A DNA stretch of 64,000 nt from Myxococcus qinghaiensis (GTDB lineage Bacteria; Myxococcota; Myxococcia; Myxococcales; Myxococcaceae): assembly GCF_024198215.1 (NCBI RefSeq), contig NZ_JAKCFA010000034.1, positions 1 through 64,000 on the forward strand. Reading direction: 5' to 3'. The notes beneath the pieces were generated by a model that saw only the letters and a program-made list of their open reading frames with translations, was not told the origin of the DNA and ran no database searches. Made by a program: the position numbers and the translations under genes. How positions within the stretch are numbered: the first letter of the stretch is position 1; each line of letters starts with the position of its first letter. Of the stretch, positions 35,996 through 44,785 are shown in pieces.

Positions 35996-36655
35996 TCAGC
36001 GGCCGATGAGGCTCGCCAGTCCCCGGCCTCCCTGGACGGCGCCGAAGATGAGCGCGCCGAAGTAGCCGATGGTGCCCAGCGTCATGCCGTGGCCCGCCAG
36101 GATGGCGTAACCGTCCCGCTGGAGAATGCCGATGGCGAAGAACAGCGCGGCCAGCGCGGGCAGGGTATTGCTGAACGGAATCAGGCCGAACGGCGCCATC
36201 AGCAGCACGCCTGCGACGAACAGCATGAAGCCGTTGAAGCGGTTGGTGCTGGCGCCGTGGGTGAGCACGAGCAGCCGCGGCTTGCTCAGGCGGTCCACCT
36301 TGGTGAAGACGTCCGCGCCCTTCTCCAGCGCGGGCTGGAGCGACGCGCGTGCCAGCTTCTTCTCCAAGAGCTTGCGAGGCAGCCACGGCACGCGGTTGAA
36401 CGTCACACCCACGCCGATGAGGACGATGAGCGCGCCGAACACGGTGGAGACGCCGGGCACGGACACCGGCAGGAGGAAGGGGAAGGTGAGGATGCAGCAG
36501 AAGAGCAGCAGGCCCTGTTCTCCACACGCCTGCATCAGCTCGCGCACGGTGAGCGACTCGGGCAGCCGCGCGGCCAGGGCCCGCAGCGTGGCGGACAGCT
36601 GGGTCTGGGTGTCGGAGAACTGAGCGGAGGGCGAGGACGACGAGGGCGTGGACAT
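35996..36655 (-). CDS. exoD: Exopolysaccharide synthesis protein ExoD family
   Basis: 219 residues with an N-terminal helical segment (LPESLTVRELMQACGEQGLL) and hydrophobic segments LLLFCCILTFPFLLPVSVPG, VFGALIVLIGVGVTF, GFMLFVAGVLLMAPFGLIPF and ALAALFFAIGILQRDG, the ExoD order including the conserved PGVST and IGILQRDG-type motifs. ExoD in Rhizobium affects exopolysaccharide production and alkali tolerance; its biochemical role is unknown. It is an inner membrane protein, sharing strand with the DUF2378 gene 37 nt upstream, so the two may be co-transcribed. Confidence 0.9.
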   Translation of the reverse strand: MSTPSSSSPSAQFSDTQTQLSATLRALAARLPESLTVRELMQACGEQGLLLFCCILTFPFLLPVSVPGVSTVFGALIVLIGVGVTFNRVPWLPRKLLEKKLARASLQPALEKGADVFTKVDRLSKPRLLVLTHGASTNRFNGFMLFVAGVLLMAPFGLIPFSNTLPALAALFFAIGILQRDGYAILAGHGMTLGTIGYFGALIFGAVQGGRGLASLIGR

Positions 36656-36692
36656 GGACGCCCGCTGACTACCACGGCCGGGCGGCCCGTGG

Positions 36693-37235
36693 TCAGCTCC
36701 AGGCGATGTCGTACACCGCTTCCTCGCCCTGCCGACGGACCACCTGCACGGAGGGGTGACGAGCGCCGCTCGCCTCCAGTCCCGCGAGGAACAGTCCCAC
36801 GTAGAAGCCCGCCACCACGACGGGCCGGCAGGTGAGCGCGTAGTGCCCGGGCCCCCGAGGCTCCAGCGTGGCCTCCAGGTAGTTGGTGCCCGTGCGCAGG
36901 TTGCGCGTCATGCGCGCCAGCATCCGTTCAGGTCCCAACAGGCGCACGGTGGTGAGCAGCGCGCTGCCGATGAGCGTGGAGCCGAAGCCCTCCACGAAGC
37001 GGCGGCCCACGACGACGGCGCCCTCCTCCAGCGGCATCTGCGGCGCCAGCGTGTCGGCGGCCACCTTCAGCGCGCCCAGCCACACGTCCAGCGGGTACGC
37101 GGGCGCCAGGCGCCCCTTCGTGTCGATGCCCACCTGCTTGAGCCGGCCGACACAGCGCTCATCGAGCTGGTCTCCCAGCGCGCGGATGAGGCCTTCAAAG
37201 CTCTGGGGGAAGACGAGAGGCTCGCGGGTGTCCAA
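36693..37235 (-). CDS. DUF2378 family protein (myxobacterial)
   Basis: 180 residues, matching the family length. FPQSFEGLIRALGDQLDERC at the N-terminus, then LDVWLGALKVAADTL and RRFVEGFGSTLIGSALLTTV, follow the DUF2378 (TIGR02265) pattern, a paralogous family found almost only in myxobacteria. The start is probably the TTG at 37235: an in-frame TAG lies 4 codons upstream and no ATG or GTG precedes the conserved start of the domain. There is no signal peptide. Function unknown; it lies upstream of exoD on the same strand. Confidence 0.85.
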   Translation of the reverse strand: MDTREPLVFPQSFEGLIRALGDQLDERCVGRLKQVGIDTKGRLAPAYPLDVWLGALKVAADTLAPQMPLEEGAVVVGRRFVEGFGSTLIGSALLTTVRLLGPERMLARMTRNLRTGTNYLEATLEPRGPGHYALTCRPVVVAGFYVGLFLAGLEASGARHPSVQVVRRQGEEAVYDIAWS

Positions 37236-37378
37236 GGCGGGCGGATGCTACGCACAGGACAGCGCGCTCCGCATCCGGCAGGTTGACGAATTCGCGGCGG
37301 ATTGAAACATCCACCGGTGAACATCTGTCTCGTCCTCCGGGATGACCCAGGGGGTGCGCGTGCCTATCTCGAAGGCGC

Positions 37379-38590
37379 ATGCGCGGGTGGGTGGCCTTGA
37401 TGGTGGCGGCGTCGGTGCTGACGGGCTGTCCCGTCGCGTGCACGAAGGAGCGGTCGAAGCCGTTCCAGCTCACGGGTGAGGTGGGCTCGCACGGGCCGGA
37501 CTTCGCGGTGGCGCTGTATCAGACGGTGGGCGTGCGCATGGCGCCGGGCAACCGGCTGACGTGGGCCAACAACGGCGCCGTCTTCGACGTCATGGTGGAG
37601 GAGATTGGCCGCGCGCGCTCCTCCGTGCACCTGGTCATGTTCATCTGGCGACCGGGACGCGCATCGGACCGGCTGGTGGAGGCCATGGCCGAGCGGGCGC
37701 GCGCGGGGGTGGCGTGTCGCGTGCTGGTGGACCCGCTGGGCAGCGCGGGCTTCGAGACGAGCGTGAAGCCTCGCCTGGAGGCCGCGGGCTGCCGGGCGCA
37801 CCTGTTCCGGCCGCTGCCCGCGGACGAGAACCTGGCGCGCAACCACCGCAAGCTGCTCGTCGTGGATGGACGCGTGGGCGTCACCGGAGGACTGGCCATT
37901 CAGGACGAGTGGCTGGGCGAGGGCCTGCGCGAGGAGGAGTGGCGCGACACGAACGCGCGCGTGGTGGGCCCGGTGGTGGAGCAGATGCAGCAGGCGTTCG
38001 CGGAGAACTGGCAGGAGACGACGGGGGAGCTGCTGCCGGTGAGCGACTTCCCGACGCTCGCGCAGCCGGTGCCCGGGCTGGACGACGCGGGCGCGGGCTG
38101 GGCGGCCTTCGTGGGCAGCACGGCGAACCCGGAGGTGACGCGCGCGGAGCGGCTGACGCAGCTGATGGTGCGCGCGGCGACGAAGCGGCTGTGGATTGCC
38201 CAGTCGTACTTCACGCCGAACGGGCCCTTGTCGGAGCTGCTGCAGGAGCGGGCGCGCGCGGGCGTGGACGTGCGCGTGCTGGCGCCGGGGGACCTCAACG
38301 ACCAGGGCATCATCACCGTGGCGCAGCGGGCGTCGTATGCGGCGCTGCTGGAGGCGGGCGTGCGCGTGTGGGAGTACCAGCCGTCGATGATGCACGCGAA
38401 GACGATGCTCGTGGATGACCGGCTCGTCCTGGTGGGCTCCATCAACTACGACCCGCTGTCCTTCAACGTGCTGGAGGAGGGCTCGCTGGTGCTGGAGGAT
38501 ATCAACGCGGCGAAGCAGATGGAGGCCTTCTTCCTGGAGGACCTGTCGCACGCGCGCGAGGTGGGCGACACCGGACAGGCGCGGCGCTGA
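37379..38590 (+). CDS. Phospholipase D/cardiolipin synthase-like lipoprotein
   Basis: 403 residues. A signal with lipobox LTGC (Cys17) indicates lipid anchoring. Two HKD motifs are complete: NHRKLLVVDGRVGVTGG near residue 158 and MHAKTMLVDDRLVLVGSINY near 340, with the downstream Asn/Asp partners of the PLD superfamily (FIWRPGRASDRL; YFTPNGPLSELL). Cardiolipin synthases are normally anchored by N-terminal membrane helices, so a lipoprotein form suggests action in the periplasm or outer membrane on phospholipids. It is divergent from the DUF2378 gene. Confidence 0.92.
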   Translation: MRGWVALMVAASVLTGCPVACTKERSKPFQLTGEVGSHGPDFAVALYQTVGVRMAPGNRLTWANNGAVFDVMVEEIGRARSSVHLVMFIWRPGRASDRLVEAMAERARAGVACRVLVDPLGSAGFETSVKPRLEAAGCRAHLFRPLPADENLARNHRKLLVVDGRVGVTGGLAIQDEWLGEGLREEEWRDTNARVVGPVVEQMQQAFAENWQETTGELLPVSDFPTLAQPVPGLDDAGAGWAAFVGSTANPEVTRAERLTQLMVRAATKRLWIAQSYFTPNGPLSELLQERARAGVDVRVLAPGDLNDQGIITVAQRASYAALLEAGVRVWEYQPSMMHAKTMLVDDRLVLVGSINYDPLSFNVLEEGSLVLEDINAAKQMEAFFLEDLSHAREVGDTGQARR

Positions 38591-38667
38591 GTTCGACGGG
38601 CGGACTGGGCAGCCACCCGCCAGTGTGCTGAAGAGGGCCCTCTCTTCCCAACGCTGGAGCCGCCGCC

Positions 38668-39321
38668 ATGACGCAGCCGTCCCGCCTTCTCTTCGTCGCC
38701 GGAGCCACGGGCGCCACGGGGCGCAACGTGGTGAAGCAGGCCCTGGCGCGCGACGTGCCGTTGATTGCGCACGTGCGCCCCAAGAGCGCGGACACCGAGC
38801 CCGCGAAGAGCTGGCCTCGCAAGGCCGTCGTCGAGCTGGCGCGCGGCGAGTCCCTGGCGGAGGCCATGAAGGGCAGCACCACGGTGCTCCAGCTCATCGG
38901 GACGATGCGCAAGCGCTTCGCATCGGGAGACACCTACGAGACGAGCGACATCGGCACCACGCGGCAGCTCGTGGAGGCGGCGAAGCAGGTGGGGGTGGAC
39001 CACCTGGTGCTGCTCAGCTCGGTGGGCGCGGGCCGGCCCGTGGGGGCGTACTTGAAGGCGAAGGCGGAGGCGGAGCGGCTGGTGCGCGAGAGCGGCATCC
39101 CCTGGACGGTGGTGCGCCCGCCCGCGTTCGAGGGCGAGTATCACCACCCGCCCGCGCTGCTGCGCACGCTCTCCAAGCTGCCGCTGCTGGGCGGACTGCG
39201 CCCCATCCACCTGGACCAGCTCGCCGCGGTGCTGCTGCACGTGGCGGTGAAGCGAGCACCGCTGAACACGGTGCTCGAAGGGGCAAGCTTGTGGAGCGAG
39301 GTCGCGGCGAGCGGGACGTGA
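38668..39321 (+). CDS. NAD(P)H-binding atypical SDR (NmrA-like)
   Basis: 217 residues. The cofactor loop is GATGATGRN at residues 12-20, and YLKAK near residue 129 gives the YxxxK pair in the expected place; WTVVRPPAFEGEY follows as in atypical (extended-like) SDR proteins such as YwnB/NmrA. It may act as an NAD(P)H-dependent reductase or redox sensor in the cytoplasm. It is 77 nt after the phospholipase D-like gene and is followed by a terminator facing the convergent toxin locus. Confidence 0.85.
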   Translation: MTQPSRLLFVAGATGATGRNVVKQALARDVPLIAHVRPKSADTEPAKSWPRKAVVELARGESLAEAMKGSTTVLQLIGTMRKRFASGDTYETSDIGTTRQLVEAAKQVGVDHLVLLSSVGAGRPVGAYLKAKAEAERLVRESGIPWTVVRPPAFEGEYHHPPALLRTLSKLPLLGGLRPIHLDQLAAVLLHVAVKRAPLNTVLEGASLWSEVAASGT

Positions 39322-39338
39322 GCCCGGTCGACGCGAAG

Positions 39339-39365
39339 TCCCCCCGGGCTCGAGTCCCGGGAGGA
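39339..39365. terminator. Terminator hairpin between convergent genes
   Basis: TCCCCCCGGG (39339-39348) pairs with CCCGGGAGGA (39356-39365) with one C-A mismatch, around a 7-base loop. It separates the SDR gene from the convergent toxin-locus end at 39391. Confidence 0.5.
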
Positions 39366-39390
39366 CCTGCTCAGCGCGCCGGGGCGCCGC

Positions 39391-39792
39391 TTACGATGCG
39401 GCGCTCTGCGAGTTCTGCTTGAGCGCCTCTTGAAGCAGGTGCCGCAGCTCCGGCCCCTCCACGAGCTCGGAGGCGGACAGCCGACCGAAGTTCAGGCGGG
39501 TGAGCACCCACGTCTCCTTGCCCTTCAGGTCCGGCGGGCCCGCCTCGGTGAACTCGGGAGGAAGGTCATCCGGTCCCTCCGCACGGTAGGCCAGGAAGAC
39601 ATCCGGGACGGTCATCCCCTTGCCCTGCGGAGAGAACCGCTCGGCGAGCGTCTCCGCGGGTGAGCGCCCGGTGATTTTCCCGAAGGAGAGCGCATAGCCG
39701 AGGAAATCACTGATGACCTTCTTCGGGTCCTCACTGACGTCGAGAATCGTTCCTGCTGGGCGAACGGTGCGCATGTCGGCTCTAGCTAGCAT
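39391..39792 (-). CDS. Candidate immunity protein of the 1528-residue toxin
   Basis: 133 residues; the ATG at 39792 has TGAGG 7 nt upstream and sits 14 nt after the stop of the giant gene on the same strand, so the two are surely co-transcribed. It is a soluble, mildly acidic protein without signal peptide or membrane segment (KKVISDFLGYALSFGKITGR; EGPELRHLLQEALKQNSQSA). No family is recognised. The small cytoplasmic gene directly after a polymorphic-toxin-like gene is the standard position of an immunity gene, which is the basis of the call. Confidence 0.6.
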   Translation of the reverse strand: MLARADMRTVRPAGTILDVSEDPKKVISDFLGYALSFGKITGRSPAETLAERFSPQGKGMTVPDVFLAYRAEGPDDLPPEFTEAGPPDLKGKETWVLTRLNFGRLSASELVEGPELRHLLQEALKQNSQSAAS

Positions 39793-39806
39793 GGGTTGGC
39801 CTCACC

Positions 39807-42800
39807 TCAACGCGCGAGCTGGGGGTTGTTGAGGTTGTCCTCGGACACCCACCAGCTCTTGATCTTCCCGATGCCCGCGCCCGAGGGGTCCGGGTCGCGC
39901 GCGACAATCACCTTGACCGTGGTGGGATTGCCCGACGCATCCACGACGGGCACATCCACGGGAATCAAGCGGTCATTGGGACCGGCGGTCTTCAGGGCAT
40001 CCGACGCGTGCTGGTAGAGGTCCTGCTCGAAGCGGGCGAGCGCTTCCGACCCGGGCCCCTCGAAGATGGTCTTCGGCACCGCGACGTCCTGGCCGTCGTA
40101 CTGGTAGTTGATGACGCTGACGTCGATGTCGCTCGTCTCACCCGGCAGACGGAAGCCGAGCCTGCGCTCCGGAGAGGGCGTCATCCTGTCGCCGTACGTG
40201 GCGAGCGTCTCGTTCCAGGCCTCGCGGGTGTGGCCGCCCGAGAACCCGTTCTCTCGGAAGGGCCTCGAGGACCGGATGTCGAGCCGGTAGCCGGGAGGCG
40301 GCTCCTCTCCGGGCGTCCACTCGAAGCTCTTGCCGTCGCTCGTCGTGACGCGGACCCGAGGCGCGGGCTGCGGCTCCGACGGCAGCAGGAAGCCGTCCTT
40401 CGGATTGTATTTGATCTTCCCCAGCGGGGTGCCGTCGGCGTTGAGCACCTCGACCTTGGTCTTGTTGTCGAGGGGCGGCGTCCCTGGCATCGCCTGCAGC
40501 GCGACCACGGCGGTGGTCGGGTCCACCTTCTTGCCGTTGGTCAGGTTGACCGGCGCCGCCTGATTGACGTTGGCGCGGTCCTGGAAGTTCGTGCTCGCCA
40601 GGTGCTCACGCGCGTCCTGCATGCCCGTGGTCGTCGCGTTCAGGCGCGAGACGTCATCCAGCATGGCCACGAAGCCACGGCCCTTGTCGACCGAGTCCAC
40701 CTGCCCCGCGTGCTGCGTGAGCTGGCGCTCGACGCTGGCGATGCGCGCCTCCAGGTCCTTGAGCTGTTCGGCCGTCGCGGGCGTCGTCCTGCCCGCCGCG
40801 CCGGAGACCGCCTCGTTGAGGCTGGCCTGCGCGGCCTCCAGGTTCTTGAGGATGCCGGAGAGCTTCTGCACCTCCAGGTTGGACTCGAAGCCCTGCGTGC
40901 CGTAGCCGGGCATGCCGGTGATGGCCTGCTTCACCTTGTCGATGAGCTGGCGCACCTTGCCCATGGTGCCCTCGTAGCGCTGGAGGACGCGCGCCGTCTC
41001 CATGTGCGCCTGGATGTCCTCCTTCGTCGCGTCCGGGCCCGCCTCGATGTGCACCTTGCCGTTGTCGTAGCGCACCTGCGTCGTGCGGCCCTGGAGCTCC
41101 GGGTTGCGCACCACGGGCACGGGAGGACGTCCTGTGTTGTCGGTGCCCACCTCGGGCCGCGTGGGAGCCGCAGTCGGAGGCAGGGGGATGAGCTGTCCCG
41201 TCGCCGGGTTCACCCGGTACTCGGTCGGAGTCGTGGGCCTGTTTTCCACCCGGTTCTGGGGAGGACGCCCGGTCTGCTCGGGTCCACCCGTCGGAGCGCC
41301 CGTGCGAGTATCGGTACCGGGGCTCGTCGTCGTGGTGCCCGGCTTCGGCTTGTTCGTACCGTTGGTGCCGTTCGTACCGTTGGTGCCGTTCGTACCGTTG
41401 GTGCCGTTCGAGCCATTGGTACCGTTCGAGCCGTTGCTGCCATTCGACCCGTCGCTGCCGTGGCGTCGGCGTCCGCCGAGGCTGACGGTGGTGCCGGCGC
41501 CGCCATTGCCGCCCTCGGCCGTGACGTCGCGGTGCCGCCCGTTGAGCTCGAAGTCGACGACGCCCAGCTTCGCGCCCACGCCCAGCTCGCGGTCCGTGAA
41601 CGAGCCGGTGGTGAACCGCGCATCCACGTCCACGCCTTCGAAGGCGGTGTCGAACTTCCCGTCCATCAGGTTCTTCGTCACCTGTTGGAGCTGCTCACCC
41701 TTCAGCCCGCTGATCTCCGCGGTGAAGAACTGTCCCTTCGGCCCCGCGTCCACCGAGCCCTCCACGGAGATGCTCGTCTCCGCGGGCCCCGCGAACGGGG
41801 CGGTGCCCGGGCTCGCCAGGAACGCCAGCACGTCCTTGGCGTCCAGCTTGCTCGCGTCCAGCGGGATGCTGGTCTCCAGGCTCACGGAGCCGGTGATTTC
41901 TCCGCCGAGGTTGAGGCCCGCCGCGCCCTTGAGTCCGCCGGCGATGCTCGCCGCGCCGGAGCCCTCGATTTCGAGCGAGCGCACCAGGTTGGTGGGCTTG
42001 CCCTTCTCGAACTCCACCCGGAAGCTCGTCGTCGCGCCGATGCTCGCGGACAGCTCCGCGCTGGCCGGGCCGAACTTCCCGCCGAGGCCGGCCTCCGCCT
42101 CCGCGCCGATGTTCACCTCCATGGCCGACAGGTGGTCGAGGAGGAACTTGTGGTCCTCGCCTCCGGACGCCAGCGCCGCGGGGCCCTTGCCCAGGATGAC
42201 GGCCGCCTTGGCCGCCTCCTCCGGCGTATCGAACGTCATCTCCATGCGGCCACCGGCCGACACGGACGCCGAGCCCACCAGGCCCACGCCCACGTCACCC
42301 GTCACTTCGGCGGAGAGCTGGTACTTGCCGTCGGCGGTCTTCTCGACCTCGACCTCGCCCTCGATGCCCGCCTTGAGGCCGACCTTGACGTCCAGGTTGC
42401 CGCTCAACGTCAGCGTGTCGCCCGCGCTGTTGAGCTTCTTGATTTCGTCCGCCACCGCGTCTTCGATGGGCGCGGTCACCTGGTCGATGACGTAATCAAT
42501 CGGCTTGAGCACCACGTCCTTGGCGAAGCCCAGCGCGTCCTTGGCGAAGTCGCCCGCGATGCCCGCCAGGTCACTCAGGCCCTCGGTGACGAAGTCCTTC
42601 GCGTCCTGGTACCAGGGGAGCTGGCGCTCCTTGTCGAGCTCCTTGGGCTTCGCGCCCGACGCCACCTTGCCGTCAGCGCCCGTCTCGAACTCGACGTGGT
42701 CGTACTTCCACCGGTTGTCGTCCGCCTCCTGGAGGCTCTTCACCTCCGTGGGCTCGTGCTTCATCTGAAGCTGGCCGTCGGGGCCCACCGTGCCGGAGGA

Positions 42801-44393
42801 CTTCGACACCGTCTGCGTCCGGTTCGCGTAGCCCTCGTCGAAGCGGCTGCCGTCCGGGTCATACCCCGTCACGGTGGTGTTGCTGGTGATGTTGCCCTGC
42901 GCCTGTCGGGTGAGCGCGGGCAGCGAGTCCGTGGACGCGGCGTCCTTGGGCCCGTACGTGACTTCCTGCTGGCTGCGCGCCACCTGCACGCCGTTGCCGT
43001 TCTTGTCCGACGCGAGCGGCTGCGTGGACACCGACTCCGTCTTCTGGGTGGAGGTCGCGGGCTCGCCCTTCGCGTTGAAGCGAATCTCCTCCGTCGTCGT
43101 GAGGCTGGACTCGCCGGGCTTGAGGGAGGTGGGGTCCCGGTTCGTGTCGTGGTGGTCTTCGCCCTTGGAGGCGTCGTTCAGGGCCTTGCCCTGCTTCGCC
43201 TCGAAGTCGCTGATGGCGTTGGCGTCGAAGCCCGGCGTGTGAATCTCCGTCTTCTTCACCTGCTTGGCGGGCAGGCCCTGCGCGTTGAACTCCGTGTCCG
43301 TCGTCACCGTCGTCGGGCCCTGGGGCGTGCCGGGCCGTCCCACCAGCGCCGCCGAGGCCTTCTCCATCCGCACTTCATCGGAGCGCGACTGGGGTACTGA
43401 CGTAGCGGGGTTGTACTTCGTGGTGGACGTGGAGGTGGTGAGGCCCGTCTCCGGGCTCTGCGTCGTCTGGCTCTTGCGCGACTCGAGGCTGGTCGTCTTC
43501 CCCTTCGCGTCCGCGGACTTCGTCCACGTCGTCTCGCGCGTTCCACCTTCCTTCGGTGACTCCTTCGCCGTCACCGTGGACGTGTAGCTGCCGTCCGGCT
43601 TGATGGTGACGGTGTTGCCGCTCTTCGCGTCGGAGAGCTGCGTCTCGCCGGTGAGGGCGTTCTTCTTCACGTCGTACGTCGCGCCGGAGGACGGGTCCTT
43701 GAACTTCTGGCCGTCCTTCAGCTTCGTCGCGTCCTGCACGTCCTTGGCGTCCACCGCGTCGAGCGCCTCGGGAGGCCTCTCGCCCGCGACGGGCTGCTGC
43801 GCGGGGGCCTCGGCCTTCGGCGGCGCGGTGGTGCCGAGCAGCTTCTCCAGCTCCGCCTTGCGGCTGGTGCCCTCGAAGGCGGAGACCAGCTCGTTCTTCT
43901 TCGGCTTGACGCTGTCGATGTCCTTCTGCGTGTAGGGCTGAGGCTTCTTCTCCTCGGTGGCGGCGGTGTTCGCCTTGCCCATGGCCTCTTCGGCCTTCTT
44001 CGCGGTGAGGGCGACCTTCTCCTCGGCGGCCTGGAGCTGCTTCTCCGCGGCGGCGGACTTCTGCGCGGCGGCCTGCTTCGCCTTCTCCGCGTTGGCGGCC
44101 TCCGTCTTCGTCCGCTGCGCCTCCTCGGGCTTCTGGCCGGGCTTCTGCGCGTTCTTCTGGGCGTCGGCGGCGGCCTTCTGCGCGGCGGCTTGCTGTCGCT
44201 TCGCGGCCTCCGCGGCCTGACGAGCGGCTTCAGCGGCCTTGCGTGCGGCCTCCGCGGCCTTGCGTGCGGCCTCCGCGGCCTTGCGCGCTGCTTCCGCTCG
44301 CTGGCGAGCTTCCTCGGCGCGACGTGCTGCTTCCGCTGCTGCTGCCGCGCCTGAAGCTCCTGAACCACCACCCGTGGGTGACAGACCGCCCAT
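39807..44393 (-). CDS. Giant polymorphic-toxin-like protein with CdiA-CT-like C-terminus
   Basis: 1528 residues. Residues 1-50 are an Ala-rich heptad helix (21-bp DNA repeats), then a Lys/Gln/Ala coiled coil to about 150. Residues 200-620 hold YD-like repeats (FNAQGLPAKQVKKTE; FNAKGEPATSTQKTE; YDPDGSRFDEG). Residues 630-1010 are beta-rich with alternating amphipathic strands, followed by an NGT/NGS collagen-like linker near 1000. The C-terminal 150 residues start GFSGGHTREAWNETLA near 1380 and continue KTIFEGPGSEALARF, a layout resembling the GGH-type CdiA-CT/tRNase toxin domains (inference). There is no signal peptide, so the export route is unknown. A small gene follows 14 nt on. Confidence 0.8.
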   Translation of the reverse strand: MGGLSPTGGGSGASGAAAAAEAARRAEEARQRAEAARKAAEAARKAAEAARKAAEAARQAAEAAKRQQAAAQKAAADAQKNAQKPGQKPEEAQRTKTEAANAEKAKQAAAQKSAAAEKQLQAAEEKVALTAKKAEEAMGKANTAATEEKKPQPYTQKDIDSVKPKKNELVSAFEGTSRKAELEKLLGTTAPPKAEAPAQQPVAGERPPEALDAVDAKDVQDATKLKDGQKFKDPSSGATYDVKKNALTGETQLSDAKSGNTVTIKPDGSYTSTVTAKESPKEGGTRETTWTKSADAKGKTTSLESRKSQTTQSPETGLTTSTSTTKYNPATSVPQSRSDEVRMEKASAALVGRPGTPQGPTTVTTDTEFNAQGLPAKQVKKTEIHTPGFDANAISDFEAKQGKALNDASKGEDHHDTNRDPTSLKPGESSLTTTEEIRFNAKGEPATSTQKTESVSTQPLASDKNGNGVQVARSQQEVTYGPKDAASTDSLPALTRQAQGNITSNTTVTGYDPDGSRFDEGYANRTQTVSKSSGTVGPDGQLQMKHEPTEVKSLQEADDNRWKYDHVEFETGADGKVASGAKPKELDKERQLPWYQDAKDFVTEGLSDLAGIAGDFAKDALGFAKDVVLKPIDYVIDQVTAPIEDAVADEIKKLNSAGDTLTLSGNLDVKVGLKAGIEGEVEVEKTADGKYQLSAEVTGDVGVGLVGSASVSAGGRMEMTFDTPEEAAKAAVILGKGPAALASGGEDHKFLLDHLSAMEVNIGAEAEAGLGGKFGPASAELSASIGATTSFRVEFEKGKPTNLVRSLEIEGSGAASIAGGLKGAAGLNLGGEITGSVSLETSIPLDASKLDAKDVLAFLASPGTAPFAGPAETSISVEGSVDAGPKGQFFTAEISGLKGEQLQQVTKNLMDGKFDTAFEGVDVDARFTTGSFTDRELGVGAKLGVVDFELNGRHRDVTAEGGNGGAGTTVSLGGRRRHGSDGSNGSNGSNGTNGSNGTNGTNGTNGTNGTNGTNKPKPGTTTTSPGTDTRTGAPTGGPEQTGRPPQNRVENRPTTPTEYRVNPATGQLIPLPPTAAPTRPEVGTDNTGRPPVPVVRNPELQGRTTQVRYDNGKVHIEAGPDATKEDIQAHMETARVLQRYEGTMGKVRQLIDKVKQAITGMPGYGTQGFESNLEVQKLSGILKNLEAAQASLNEAVSGAAGRTTPATAEQLKDLEARIASVERQLTQHAGQVDSVDKGRGFVAMLDDVSRLNATTTGMQDAREHLASTNFQDRANVNQAAPVNLTNGKKVDPTTAVVALQAMPGTPPLDNKTKVEVLNADGTPLGKIKYNPKDGFLLPSEPQPAPRVRVTTSDGKSFEWTPGEEPPPGYRLDIRSSRPFRENGFSGGHTREAWNETLATYGDRMTPSPERRLGFRLPGETSDIDVSVINYQYDGQDVAVPKTIFEGPGSEALARFEQDLYQHASDALKTAGPNDRLIPVDVPVVDASGNPTTVKVIVARDPDPSGAGIGKIKSWWVSEDNLNNPQLAR
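41352..41460 (-). repeat. NGT/NGS-encoding tandem repeat inside the giant gene
   Basis: The DNA alternates blocks encoding Asn-Gly-Thr and Asn-Gly-Ser (for example GTTCGTACC and GTTGGTGCC on the plus strand) about a dozen times, a collagen-like or flexible low-complexity linker in the protein at about residue 980-1015. Such repeats vary in copy number between strains. Confidence 0.85.
44214..44297 (-). repeat. 21-bp tandem repeats encoding AAEAARK heptads
   Basis: Four 21-bp units (44214-44234, 44235-44255, 44256-44276, 44277-44297) encode successive seven-residue AxAARK/Q steps of the N-terminal helix; the second and third units are identical. Period equals one heptad pair step, supporting a long coiled coil. 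Confidence 0.8.
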
Positions 44394-44785
44394 GGAACAA
44401 TCCCCTTTTCGTCAGAACTGACACCCTATTATCGAGAAGGCGGGCCTAGGGTTACGTCCCGGCTTCCGTGGATCTACGAATAGTTGCCGAATGGGTGCTA
44501 TCTGGAAACAGGCGCTTGGGACCGACAGCCTTGCCTGGTTGGGTGCCAAGGACAGGCATGGACCCGGCGCAACTGCTTGCAGCCACGCCGGGTGAAGCCT
44601 GTCTTGCCCGCACCGCATCCGGGTGGGGAGCTCGCAGGATGGCCTCACCAGAATTCTGGGAGCCTCACCGGAACCCACCAGGTCGTCACTTTCGCTGTGC
44701 GGAACGTGGGGTGGTGAACAGCGGCCCGGGGCATCGGGGACGCGGTAGTTTGGGGTCCTTGTTCATTCTTCGCCCGAGACACCCC
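44394..44785. other. 392-base intergenic region, promoter side of the giant gene
   Basis: No coding frame here has a ribosome site or family signature. On the minus strand GATAAT (44433-44428) lies 35 nt before the giant gene ATG and may be its -10 box; no convincing -35 was found. The plus-strand half leads into the lipoprotein hydrolase at 44786. The region is less G/C-rich than its surroundings near 44420-44500. Confidence 0.4.

Noticed and set aside
40008-43400. A long plus-strand frame opposite the giant toxin-like gene
   Set aside because: Arg/Leu/Val-rich shadow with no domain, while the minus strand has clear repeats, a start with upstream -10 box and a downstream partner.
44412-44678. 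88-codon minus-strand frame in the intergenic region
   Set aside because: No ribosome site, no motif, composition not typical of a gene.
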